A DNA stretch of 13,793 bases from Gammaproteobacteria bacterium (GTDB taxonomy: Bacteria; Pseudomonadota; Gammaproteobacteria; Xanthomonadales; Xanthomonadaceae). The notes under the pieces are model-generated. The model ran no database searches, was not told where the DNA came from, and saw nothing but the letters and a program-made list of their open reading frames with translations. Within the stretch, counting starts at the first letter, position 1, and each line of letters opens with the position of its first letter. The position numbers were made by a program, and so were the translations under genes. Location: assembly GCA_012510865.1 (NCBI GenBank), contig JAAZHF010000224.1, forward strand, positions 1 to 13,793, written 5' to 3'. Below, in pieces: positions 1 through 6,411 of the stretch.

Positions 1-1
1 C

Positions 2-835
2 ATCGGCGGGGCCATGTGCGGCGACAACCTGTCGGTGATCTCGGACACCACGATCGCCGCGACCCGCAGCCAGGGCGCCGAGATGCGGGACAAGTTCCGC
101 GAGAACTTCCGCATCGCGCTGCCGGCGGCGCTGGCCACCATCGTGCTGCTGGCCTTCCTGGGCGATGCCGCGCCGGTGACCAGCGACGAGGCCGCGTCCC
201 CATGGCTGGTCCTGCCCTACGTGCTGGTGCTGGTGCTGGCGCTTGCCGGCCTGGACGTGATCCTGGTGCTCGGCATCGGCATCGCCCTCGCCGGCGCGAC
301 CGGGCTGCTGCTGGCCCCCGGGTACGACCTGGCGCATTTCGCCGGCGACATCTGGACCGGCTTCGAGGGCATGACCGAGATCCTGCTGCTGTCGCTGCTG
401 ATCGGCGGGGTCGGCGCCCTGATGAAGGCGGCCGGCGGGCTCGAATGGCTGGCGCGCGGGATCGCGCGCTTCGCCCGCGGGCACCAGGGCCCGCGGACGG
501 GGGAGTTCAGCATCGCCGCGCTGGCGGCCGCGGCGGACGTGTTCACCGCGAACAACACCGTGGCCATCCTGGTCAGCGGCGACGTCGCGCGCGACATCGC
601 CCGGCGCCACGGCATCAGCCCCCGCCGCGCGGCCAGCGTGCTCGACATCTTCGCCTGCGTGCCGCAGGGGGTGCTGCCCTATGGCGCCCAGATCCTGCTT
701 GCCGCGGGCCTGGCTTCGGTATCGCCGCTGGCGCTGTCGGGCACGGTTTTCTACTGCTGGATCCTGTGCCTGGTCGCCATGGCATTCATGGCCTGGCCCC
801 GCCGCGCACCCGCGGCGGAGCCCGGCGTGGCCTAG
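2..835 (+). CDS. Na+/H+ antiporter, NhaC family (5' end outside window)
   Basis: This is the C-terminal 277 residues of an inner-membrane sodium/proton antiporter; the reading frame is open to the left edge. The segment GGAMCGDNLSVISDTTIAAT followed by RSQGAEMRDKFRENF is the characteristic NhaC-family signature. Behind it are several hydrophobic helices with short polar loops: the IALPAALATIVLLAFL and VLPYVLVLVLALAGLDVILVLGIGIAL stretches, a helix around LLLSLLIGGVGALM, and a last one near the stop. The conserved AADVFTANNTVAILVSG block lies in the middle. The family exchanges external protons for internal Na+ in pH and salt homeostasis. The gene is convergent with the next one, with a 64-bp gap lacking a clear terminator. 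It belongs to the host chromosome. Substrate preference cannot be read from sequence. Confidence 0.93.
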   Translation: MGGAMCGDNLSVISDTTIAATRSQGAEMRDKFRENFRIALPAALATIVLLAFLGDAAPVTSDEAASPWLVLPYVLVLVLALAGLDVILVLGIGIALAGATGLLLAPGYDLAHFAGDIWTGFEGMTEILLLSLLIGGVGALMKAAGGLEWLARGIARFARGHQGPRTGEFSIAALAAAADVFTANNTVAILVSGDVARDIARRHGISPRRAASVLDIFACVPQGVLPYGAQILLAAGLASVSPLALSGTVFYCWILCLVAMAFMAWPRRAPAAEPGVA

Positions 836-899
836 GGTCCCGGCCCACGGTCCGCGAAGGTCGCCGCTCCCGCTTCCGGTCCCCGTGTAGCGTGGCTGC

Positions 900-1661
900 T
901 CAGTCGCGCGACTGCAGCTTCGCCAGCAGGCGCAGGAACTCGATGTACAGCCACACCAGGGTGACCATCAGCCCGAAGGCGCCGTACCACTCCATGTACC
1001 TGGGCGCGCCGCGCTCCACGCCGGTCTCGATGAAGTCGAAGTCCAGCACCAGGTTGAGGGCCGCGATCACGATCACGAACAGGCTGAAGCCGATCCCGAT
1101 GATGCCGTTGTCGTGGATCATGGGCATGTCGACGCCGAACATGCGCAGCACGATCGTGGCGAGGTAGACGAGGAAGATGCCGCCGGTGGCCGCGACCACG
1201 CCGAGCTTGAAGTTCTCGGTGGCCTTGATCCAGCCCGAGCGGTAGGCGAAGAGCAGCGCGAACAGGGTGCCGAAGGTCAGCATCACCGCCTGGATCACGA
1301 TGCCGTCGTAGAGGTGGCTGTACAGCGCCGAGATGGCACCGAGGAAGAAGCCCTCGACGAGTGCGTACAGCGGCGCGGTGACCGGCGACCACTCCTTCTT
1401 GAACACGGTGACCAGCGCGATCACGAACCCGCCGATGGCGCCGCCCCAGACGTAGGCCGCGAACCCGGGGGCGAGCTCGCCCGGCGCGCTGAAGGCCTGG
1501 CTCCAGGCGAAGGCCGCCGTGAGCACCGTGAGGGACAGTAGGAACGCGGTCTTGTTGACCGTGCCGGCGATCGTCATCGCGCCGGCGTCGCGGGACACGA
1601 CGGTGCCGCTGCCGAGGTCGAGGAAGGTGGATTCGGAAAGGACCGGGTTGCCGCTGCGCAT
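900..1661 (-). CDS. Bax inhibitor-1/YccA family integral membrane protein
   Basis: A 253-residue protein with about seven hydrophobic segments (roughly residues 36-56, 66-87, 97-116, 121-140, 152-172, 184-204, 226-246). Family hallmarks are the YSHLYDGIVIQAV block near residue 116 and the C-terminal block from LDFDFIE through EWYGAFGLMVTLVWLYIEF. The ATG at 1661 is chosen because a G-rich Shine-Dalgarno (GGGGGGA) sits just upstream and a further upstream extension would run through the tRNA-Leu gene. Bacterial BI-1/YccA proteins are inner-membrane proteins; some are linked to calcium leak or to FtsH protease modulation, but the role here is not known. It lies 71 bp downstream of tRNA-Leu on the same strand and is host chromosomal. 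Confidence 0.92.
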   Translation of the reverse strand: MRSGNPVLSESTFLDLGSGTVVSRDAGAMTIAGTVNKTAFLLSLTVLTAAFAWSQAFSAPGELAPGFAAYVWGGAIGGFVIALVTVFKKEWSPVTAPLYALVEGFFLGAISALYSHLYDGIVIQAVMLTFGTLFALLFAYRSGWIKATENFKLGVVAATGGIFLVYLATIVLRMFGVDMPMIHDNGIIGIGFSLFVIVIAALNLVLDFDFIETGVERGAPRYMEWYGAFGLMVTLVWLYIEFLRLLAKLQSRD

Positions 1662-1731
1662 GGATTCCCCCCAACGGGTGCGTGAGCCAGGGCCGGAGGA
1701 TACACGTCGGCGGACCGCCGGGACGTGCGTC

Positions 1732-1817
<86 letters not shown>

Positions 1818-1845
1818 GATGGGCCGGCCGGGGCCGTATTGGAAC

Positions 1846-1871
1846 AAAAAAACGCCCGGCGGGGCCGGGCG
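1846..1871 (-). terminator. Rho-independent terminator after tRNA-Lys
   Basis: Read on the minus strand, an 8-bp perfect GC stem (CGCCCGGC with GCCGGGCG, loop of three) is followed by seven consecutive T. It sits 11 bp downstream of the tRNA-Lys 3' end and would end transcripts of the tRNA-His/tRNA-Lys unit before tRNA-Leu. Confidence 0.88.
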
Positions 1872-1881
1872 CTTCGGGACT

Positions 1882-1957
1882 TGGTGGGCCGTCAAGGATT
1901 CGAACCTTGGACCTATTGATTAAGAGTCAACTGCTCTACCAACTGAGCTAACGGCCC
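1882..1957 (-). tRNA. tRNA-Lys (anticodon CTT)
   Basis: The minus-strand cloverleaf has acceptor GGGCCGT/ACGGCCC, the D arm TTAGCTCAGTTGGTAGAGC, the anticodon loop CTCTTAA (anticodon CTT), the T arm AAGGTTCGAATCCTT and an encoded CCA. It is 76 nt long. A promoter lies just upstream and a terminator just downstream. Confidence 0.97.
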
Positions 1958-1967
1958 CGAGCGGGAA

Positions 1968-1997
1968 ATTCTAGCAAGGCGACGGCCGGAGGATCAA
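1968..1997 (-). promoter_or_regulatory. Sigma-70-like promoter of tRNA-Lys
   Basis: On the minus strand, -35 TTGATC (1992-1997) and -10 TAGAAT (1968-1973) are separated by 18 bp. The -10 ends about 10 bp before the mature tRNA-Lys 5' end, the usual distance for a stable-RNA promoter. Confidence 0.6.
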
Positions 1998-2020
1998 CAC
2001 GTTCCGGCCACGCGGGAAGC

Positions 2021-2097
<77 letters not shown>

Positions 2098-2132
2098 CAT
2101 GGGGTCCGCCGGCCTTGGCCGGTGGGCCGGGC

Positions 2133-2138
2133 ATTGTA
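2133..2138 (-). promoter_or_regulatory. Likely -10 box upstream of tRNA-His
   Basis: TACAAT on the minus strand lies in the 82-bp spacer between the split tRNA-Arg remnant and tRNA-His. The -35 region is weak (GC-rich). It may let tRNA-His be transcribed despite the element interrupting the upstream tRNA gene. Confidence 0.35.
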
Positions 2139-2179
2139 GCGCGGTCCGCGCGCAAAGTGCGAAGCCGCCGCGCCCTGGC

Positions 2180-2225
2180 TGGCGCGCCCGGCAGGACTCG
2201 AACCTGCAACCACCGGCTTAGAAGG
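2180..2225 (-). other. Element attachment site: 3' remnant of tRNA-Arg(TCT)
   Basis: On the minus strand the sequence runs from the anticodon loop CTTCTAA (anticodon TCT) through the 3' anticodon stem GCCGG, the variable loop, the T arm GCAGGTTCGAGTCCTGC and the acceptor strand CGGGCGC to GCCA. The matching 5' half (acceptor GCGCCCG, D arm, 5' anticodon stem) is absent: homology to a tRNA stops at about 2225/2226. This is the structure left when a tyrosine recombinase element integrates by crossover in a tRNA anticodon loop. An intact tRNA-Arg, completed by element-supplied sequence, is expected at the other end of the element, outside this window. The exact core limits cannot be set without that second end. 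Confidence 0.88.
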
Positions 2226-2319
2226 TTGGGGCAGTCAGCCGCAGGGTCAATGACTTGCGCCAAATAATTTTCAGGAGAGAGAGCCCGTTAAGCGCGCCAC
2301 GGCGGCCTCGCGGCCGGAA
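2226..2319. other. Spacer between attachment site and integrase
   Basis: These 94 bp hold no gene. An A/T-rich patch (AATAATTTTC near 2263) and GTCA/TGAC words (around 2234 and 2247) could be integrase arm-binding or bending sites, but no convincing repeat family is visible. Confidence 0.4.
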
Positions 2320-3534
2320 TTATCGGGAGGCTTCCGACCCCGTATCCGCGTCTTCCGAGGCCTCGACCACCGGCACCTCGTGGTCGTACAGGTGCACCAT
2401 CGCCAAGGTCTTGTGCCCGCTGGCCCGCTGCTTCTCGTCGCCGGTGCCGCGCGTGTCGGTGATGCCGCGATGCTTCAGCCCGTGGAGCCCGAACCGGTCT
2501 TCCTGCCTCAGTACGCCGTCCGCCACGGCCGCGCGCATCATCTTGCCCCAGGCGGTGTTGAAGCCGGCGCGCGTGAGCTGCGTCCCGTCCTCGCTGACGA
2601 AGAGCGGTCGCCGGGTGGCCCGGATGGGCGTGGCCAGGCCCCGCCGGTGCCAGACGGCCTTCCGGTACGCCTGCAGCGCGGCGATCGCCTCGCGCGTCCT
2701 GGCACCGAGCCGCACCTGGTTGTCCCGGCTGCCCTTGCGTCGATTGGTCAGCAGCAGCTCGCCGTCGGCGTCGACCAGACCGTCGTGGAGCGTCAGGACC
2801 TCGATCCCGCGCAGCCGCGCCTGATACGCGAGTTCCATGGCGGCCCACAGGTACGGAGGCAGGCTGCCTTTCTCCCTGGGACCGAGCGCGCCTCGCGCCC
2901 GCGCGAAGGCTTGCACGGCGCGAAAGGTGGTGCGCTCTGGCATGCGGTGGTCTGCAACCTCGGGGACAGCCTTGACGCCCTTCGCCGGGTTCGTTCGGCA
3001 GGCGCCGTGCTCGATGCCCCAGCCGAAGGCACGGCGCAGGTATCGCAGCCAGTGGTTGGCCTTTGTGGGGTAGCCGGGCACCGCCGCGCGGCCGGCCTTG
3101 GCCGGCATGCCGTCGGCGATCTGGTCGATCAGGGCGCGGATGAATGGCGGCGCGATGCGGTCGACCAGGATGTCGCCCAGCGGACCGGACCGGGTTGGGT
3201 AGACCTTGATTGCCGCGGCGTAGGCGGCGTAGTGCGTGCGGGTGCTGTCGGCCAGGGTCAGGAAGTCACGGTGCTGGTGGAAGGCGTCAAGCACGTGGGC
3301 CACGCTGCCGCGCCGCGCGCCGCCGGCTCGCGCCTCCATGATGGCGTAGAGGTCGGACAGTTTGGCGGTGCGGTCGGCCACGCTGGTGGCGCGCGTGCCA
3401 CCCCCTGGCTTCGGCTCACGCACGTACCAGCGGCCATTGCCAGAGCGGTCCCACAGCATCCCTGCGGGCAGCTTCGACTGGTCGATGTGACCGGGGATGG
3501 TGGGGTCGAACTTGCGCGGGCGCCCGCGGCCCAT
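2320..3534 (-). CDS. int: Tyrosine-type site-specific integrase
   Basis: A 404-residue phage integrase that recombines the element with the tRNA-Arg(TCT) attachment site. An N-terminal DNA-binding region precedes a catalytic domain with Arg242 (in ARLRGIEVLTL), His351 and Lys354 (HGLKHRG), His374 (ASGHKTLA) and nucleophile Tyr383 (VHLYDHEV). The usual second Arg of HxxR is Lys, as in a known subgroup of phage integrases. The ATG at 3534 is chosen because AGGAGG stands 7 nt upstream; further upstream starts would overlap the previous gene. The stop is 94 bp from the attachment site, and the gene follows the excisionase-like gene by 10 bp, so it is probably co-transcribed with it and the methyltransferase. 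Confidence 0.96.
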   Translation of the reverse strand: MGRGRPRKFDPTIPGHIDQSKLPAGMLWDRSGNGRWYVREPKPGGGTRATSVADRTAKLSDLYAIMEARAGGARRGSVAHVLDAFHQHRDFLTLADSTRTHYAAYAAAIKVYPTRSGPLGDILVDRIAPPFIRALIDQIADGMPAKAGRAAVPGYPTKANHWLRYLRRAFGWGIEHGACRTNPAKGVKAVPEVADHRMPERTTFRAVQAFARARGALGPREKGSLPPYLWAAMELAYQARLRGIEVLTLHDGLVDADGELLLTNRRKGSRDNQVRLGARTREAIAALQAYRKAVWHRRGLATPIRATRRPLFVSEDGTQLTRAGFNTAWGKMMRAAVADGVLRQEDRFGLHGLKHRGITDTRGTGDEKQRASGHKTLAMVHLYDHEVPVVEASEDADTGSEASR

Positions 3535-3544
3535 GGCGGTCCTC

Positions 3545-3781
3545 CTAGAGTGCATCGGCCCCGAGCTGGCCGTCATTGGCAGCTGGGTTCCCCAGGCCAA
3601 GGGCGGCGTTCAGGGCCTCGACCGTGCTGATGATGCCCCCCTCGGCATCGTAGGTGTAGTGCAGCCCGATCTTCCGCGCCCATGCCTCCACGGTGGCCCG
3701 CCGGGGAGCGCTGGCGCCGTCCGCCGCGCTGGGGCGGCAGAGACGCTGGAGGTCTTGGAACTGGAGGACCGGTCCGATCAT
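3545..3781 (-). CDS. Small excisionase-like protein preceding integrase
   Basis: A 78-residue protein beginning MIGPVLQFQDLQRLC. The central part (RRATVEAWARKIGLHYTYD, residues 27-45) looks like a recognition helix followed by a wing, after which EGGIISTVEALNAALGL closes the fold. This resembles small winged-helix DNA-binding proteins often encoded directly before phage integrases. Its start overlaps the methyltransferase stop by ATGA, and it ends 10 bp before the integrase ATG with the integrase Shine-Dalgarno just after its stop. Position, size and fold suggest a recombination directionality factor or an integrase regulator; this is inference from context rather than a firm family match. 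Confidence 0.78.
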   Translation of the reverse strand: MIGPVLQFQDLQRLCRPSAADGASAPRRATVEAWARKIGLHYTYDAEGGIISTVEALNAALGLGNPAANDGQLGADAL

Positions 3782-5421
3782 GCCGCGGCCTGGATGTCCC
3801 GCACGCAGTCCAGATTGGCGCGCGCCAGCGCGGCCAGCGGGTGCGGCGGCACGCTGTTGCCCACCATCCGCACTGCCGCGGTGGTGCTGATCGCGCGGCC
3901 GTCGGCGGTGCGGTCGATGATGTAGTCGCGGGGGAAGCCCTGAGCGATGAACAGCTCGCGCGGCTTCAGCATCCTCAGGCGGATATCGGTGATGACGTGG
4001 GGCACGCCGTCCAGGTGCACCGTCACCAGCGCCATGCGGTCGCGGGTGGTTACAGTGTCCAGAGGCTCGCGCAGGGCGAGCGCGTCGCCGTTGCCGTAGT
4101 AGTTGACCAGGAAGGCGGCGACGCGCAGGGCGCCGGCCTCGGCCTCTGGCGACAGGGCCGCCATGTCGGCCGACACCAGGCGCTGGATGCTGCCCTTCGC
4201 GCAGATGGTCGGCGCGGGCTTGCGCAGGTCGTGGCCGGCGCCGGTGTAGTACCCGCTGCAGGCCTGCTCGAGGAAGGCGGCGGCCATGGCGTGCTTCACG
4301 CCACCGGCGACGACGACGCCCAGCGGCTGCTTGATGTCGAGCGCCCGCGGTGCCTGTCGCTTGCGCTCGCCGTAGCCGGTCTGCACCAACGTGGGCGCCA
4401 CCACCGCGAAGTGTCCGCCCTTCACCCCGGCGCACTGAGTGCGCAGCGGCTCGCTCGCGGACCAGGTGCGGCCGTTGCTCGCATTGGCGAACTCGGTCAG
4501 GAAGAACGGCTCGTCGGCCTCGAGCACATGCTTGACTAGCCCCTTGGCGATCCGCCGCATGGTGGCGTCCGCCAGCGGGCGCGGGCGGTCGAAGATCGAG
4601 CGCCCGAGGTCGGAGAAGTCAATGCACTCGGCCGCCGAGACGTAGGGCTTTGCGCGGGCCGGACCGTGCGTCGGCTCCGGCCAGGCGATCGGCTCGCCAT
4701 CGCGGCGGGCCAGCAGGAACAGGCGCTCCCGGCTGGTGCCCGCGCCGTAGTCAGCGGCCACCAACCGGCGCCACTCCACGGTGTAGCCCAGGGCGCGCAG
4801 CGCGGCCACGAACTGGTCCCAAGTGCGGCCGGCGTGGCGCTTGTCCGGCACCAGCTGCTGGTTCTCCACCGGGACCCGCTCGCCCGGTTCCGGCACGCTG
4901 CCGTCCATCTTCAGCACGCGGCCGGTGGCCTTGCACCGCTTCGCCACCAGCGGACCCCAGGTGAGGATCTGCCAGACGTTCTCCATGCTGATGATCCGCG
5001 GCGCGGTGCGCGTGCCGTGGAGGGCGTCGGCGCGGAGCAGCTGGCCCACCCACTTGAGCACCACCCAGGACAGCGAGCGGATCTTGCCGTTGCGCGGCTG
5101 GCCGCCCTTGGCCTGGCTGAAGTGGGTGCAGTCCGGCGAGGCATGGAACCAGCCCACCGGGCGGCCGGCGACGTCGACGCGCGGATCGGCGTGCCAGATG
5201 TCCTCGCGGTGGTGCGAGGTGAGTGGGTGGTTGGCGGCGTGCATGCCGATCGCCCACTCGTCGTGGTTGTAGGCCAGCTCGGGGTCCTTGCCGAGCGCCT
5301 GCTTCAGGCCCTCGCTCGCGCCGCCGCCCCCGGCGAACAGGTCGACCACGATCTCGCCCGGCCGCAGCGCGGAGCGCTGGGGGAGCGGGAAGTTGAAGCC
5401 TCGAGGGGTGCCGTCTGCCAT
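3778..5421 (-). CDS. DNA (cytosine-5-)-methyltransferase, Dcm type
   Basis: A full-length 547-residue C5 methyltransferase. Motif I is VVDLFAGGGGASEGL (residues 25-39), which binds S-adenosylmethionine. Motif IV is SPDCTHFS, with catalytic Cys98 (Asp replaces the more common second Pro). Motif VI is ENVW (147-150), motif VIII is around GTSRERLFLLARR (228-240), and motifs IX/X are RELFIAQGFPRDY (488-500) and GNSVPPHPLAAL (521-532). The 250-odd residues between VIII and IX hold target recognition, with recurring PLRTQ, PAPTI and PLDTVTTRD segments. No restriction endonuclease is adjacent, so this is an orphan enzyme, probably protecting element DNA or affecting regulation. The start lacks a strong Shine-Dalgarno but no other early ATG exists. 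It overlaps the next gene by ATGA. Target sequence is unknown. Confidence 0.95.
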   Translation of the reverse strand: MADGTPRGFNFPLPQRSALRPGEIVVDLFAGGGGASEGLKQALGKDPELAYNHDEWAIGMHAANHPLTSHHREDIWHADPRVDVAGRPVGWFHASPDCTHFSQAKGGQPRNGKIRSLSWVVLKWVGQLLRADALHGTRTAPRIISMENVWQILTWGPLVAKRCKATGRVLKMDGSVPEPGERVPVENQQLVPDKRHAGRTWDQFVAALRALGYTVEWRRLVAADYGAGTSRERLFLLARRDGEPIAWPEPTHGPARAKPYVSAAECIDFSDLGRSIFDRPRPLADATMRRIAKGLVKHVLEADEPFFLTEFANASNGRTWSASEPLRTQCAGVKGGHFAVVAPTLVQTGYGERKRQAPRALDIKQPLGVVVAGGVKHAMAAAFLEQACSGYYTGAGHDLRKPAPTICAKGSIQRLVSADMAALSPEAEAGALRVAAFLVNYYGNGDALALREPLDTVTTRDRMALVTVHLDGVPHVITDIRLRMLKPRELFIAQGFPRDYIIDRTADGRAISTTAAVRMVGNSVPPHPLAALARANLDCVRDIQAAA

Positions 5422-5451
5422 CTTTTTATCTGCCGTTTTTGGAGCTTTGCG

Positions 5452-5475
5452 CCGCTATTACCGCTATACCGCTCG
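5452..5475 (-). promoter_or_regulatory. Tandem CCGCTAT-type repeats in the methyltransferase upstream region
   Basis: Three head-to-tail words CCGCTAT, CCGCTAT and CCGCTCG start at 5452, 5461 and 5469, about 31-54 bp upstream of the methyltransferase ATG. On the minus strand they give TATAGC and TAATAG words that could serve as a -10. They may be a promoter overlapped by a short operator array; no clear -35 is seen. Confidence 0.3.
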
Positions 5476-5527
5476 AAAATGGGATCTACTTAGGGGTAGA
5501 CCGCAGTGACCGTTCGTCGGGTGGCCC

Positions 5528-5556
5528 TTGCGGCGTCACTAGTGACGCGATATGAT
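5528..5556 (+). promoter_or_regulatory. Promoter with a palindromic operator in its spacer
   Basis: -35-like TTGCGG (5528-5533) and a near-consensus -10 TATGAT (5551-5556) are 17 bp apart. The spacer contains the perfect 16-bp palindrome GCGTCACTAGTGACGC (5533-5548). A dimeric repressor bound there would block RNA polymerase. The promoter reads into the two small plus-strand genes, whose second product resembles ribbon-helix-helix proteins and could be an autoregulator (inference). Confidence 0.6.
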
Positions 5557-5601
5557 CCTCCCATGCCAGCCATCCCGGCTTGGCGAAAAGAGGAAAAGCC
5601 C

Positions 5602-5772
5602 ATGACCGCTAAGACCGCCGCCGAAGTCATCGCCCTGATCCGCGCCGATAGCCCGGATGCCACTGCTGACCAGATCCGTGACGCGCTGGAAGATGGCGCT
5701 GCACTGGCAGCCCTGGGCATCACGGACGACGACCAGGAAGCGGTCGAAGAAGCGCATGCCTCGCTCGCCTGA
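5602..5772 (+). CDS. Small acidic hypothetical protein
   Basis: A 56-residue acidic protein starting MTAKTAAEVIALIRADSPDA, predicted helical, with no signal peptide or membrane segment. I do not recognise a family. The ATG at 5602 is preferred over the in-frame ATG at 5563 because GAGGAAAAG stands 4-12 nt upstream. It overlaps the next gene by 17 bp in another frame, so the two are translationally linked. The promoter/operator at 5528-5556 is about 46 bp upstream. The pair could be a small regulator plus partner, or a toxin-antitoxin-like pair, but no toxin fold is evident. Confidence 0.65.
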   Translation: MTAKTAAEVIALIRADSPDATADQIRDALEDGAALAALGITDDDQEAVEEAHASLA

Positions 5773-5977
5773 GGCCAAGCCTGAAAAGCGCCCAGCGACG
5801 GGCGCAGCGCGCCAGGCGAAGTACGCCGCTGCCGGCCGGCAGATCGCGTGCGTGATCCGCGACCCTGCCGCGCTGGCAGCGCTTGACCGTCTCGCGCAAA
5901 AGCATGGCGGCGTGACTGCTGCGGTGACTGCTGCGCTTGTCTCATCGTCAAAGTCCTCATCTCGCAAAGCGGTCTAA
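5756..5977 (+). CDS. Small DNA-binding-like protein (ribbon-helix-helix resemblance)
   Basis: A 73-residue basic protein. A disordered, Lys/Arg-rich N-terminus (residues 1-25) is followed by AGRQIACVIRDPAALAALDRL, a strand-helix pattern, and then KHGGVTAAVTAAL, a second helix; this resembles ribbon-helix-helix repressors. The ATG at 5756 lies inside the previous gene. Its stop codon TAA is part of the inverse core box GTCTAAC of the attC-like site at 5972, the standard place for the stop of an integron cassette gene. A perfect 12-bp tandem repeat (5912-5935) encodes the doubled VTAA. It may bind the palindrome upstream of its operon; this is inference. Confidence 0.7.
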   Translation: MPRSPEAKPEKRPATGAARQAKYAAAGRQIACVIRDPAALAALDRLAQKHGGVTAAVTAALVSSSKSSSRKAV

Positions 5978-6031
5978 CAAACCGTTCAAGGGGAAGCCGC
6001 TTCGCGGCTCCCCTTAACGCTCGGGTTAGAT
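5972..6031 (+). other. attC: Integron attC-like recombination site 1
   Basis: A 60-bp imperfect palindrome. Its left box is GTCTAAC (5972-5978) and its right box GTTAGAT (6025-6031), matching RYYYAAC and GTTRRRY. Inner arms CGTTCAAGGGG and CCCCTTAACG pair with one unpaired C in the left arm, then GCCGC/GCGGC closes around TTC. The unpaired left-arm base sets the orientation to plus, as in the aadA-type 60-bp sites it closely resembles. Cassette exchange would cut at G6025/T6026. The stop codon of the 5756-5977 gene overlaps the left box. Confidence 0.85.
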
Positions 6032-6384
6032 GACAGTTGGCCAGTCTCAAGCCACTCGGTAAGGCGATCACGCAGACCCTCCACCTGTACGCGGTTCAGG
6101 TGCATGCGCGTGGTCACCTGCACTTCCTTCGGGATCGGATAAGGCACCCAGCCAACATCCGTCATCGGGTTGATTCCAACGCTCGCGGCATCGCGCGCCA
6201 TCACCATCGCTTCGGTGCCAGAGATCCCGAGCCACACCGCGGAAGTCCCTGGACGCTCAAACGAATCCTCGTAGTCGAGAACAATGCTGCTGAGCTGCAA
6301 ACTGCATTTCTTGCCGTAGTGGTCCTCAAAATCGACCCGTGGCCAGCCGCGTGAGTTCTCGGCATAGGTTCCAAACTTGTCCAT
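5986..6384 (-). CDS. Hypothetical cassette-borne protein, mobile-element type
   Basis: A 132-residue soluble protein starting MDKFGTYAENSRGW. Features are FEDHYGKKCSLQLSS (residues 19-33), AVWLGISGTEAM (49-60) and MHLNRVQVEGLRDRLTEWLETGQL (94-117). This arrangement, ending in an 'HLNR-Q-V...L..W/F..TG-L' helix, is familiar from unnamed phage and cassette proteins; no function is known to me. AGGAG lies 7 nt before the ATG at 6384. The last 13 residues (NPSVKGSREAASP) are encoded by attC site 1 read on the minus strand. Base composition is visibly less GC-rich than the surroundings. It is antiparallel to the canonical cassette direction but co-directional with the phage operon, which probably supplies its transcription. 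Confidence 0.85.
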   Translation of the reverse strand: MDKFGTYAENSRGWPRVDFEDHYGKKCSLQLSSIVLDYEDSFERPGTSAVWLGISGTEAMVMARDAASVGINPMTDVGWVPYPIPKEVQVTTRMHLNRVQVEGLRDRLTEWLETGQLSSNPSVKGSREAASP

Positions 6385-6411
6385 TCGTATCTCCTAGATC
6401 TGTCATCTAAC
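6025..6411. repeat. 12-bp inverted repeat bounding the cassette gene
   Basis: GTTAGATGACAG at 6025-6036 and its exact complement CTGTCATCTAAC at 6400-6411 flank the 132-residue gene. The repeat includes the attC core boxes plus five further bases (GACAG after the 7-bp GTTAGAT box), more symmetry than the 7-bp cores require. Confidence 0.8.

Noticed and set aside
2380..3630. Long plus-strand open frame of 416 codons opposite the integrase
   Set aside because: Its translation is low-complexity Gly/Ala/Arg/Val text with no domain, and the opposite strand encodes a clear integrase. GC-rich DNA yields such antisense frames.
3682..5493. Two long plus-strand frames opposite the methyltransferase
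   Set aside because: They are shadows of a protein with all C5-methyltransferase motifs on the minus strand.
5506..5601. Longer version of the 56-residue protein starting at the GTG/ATG frame from 5506 or the ATG at 5563
   Set aside because: Both would begin inside or just after the promoter, and only the ATG at 5602 has a good ribosome-binding site.
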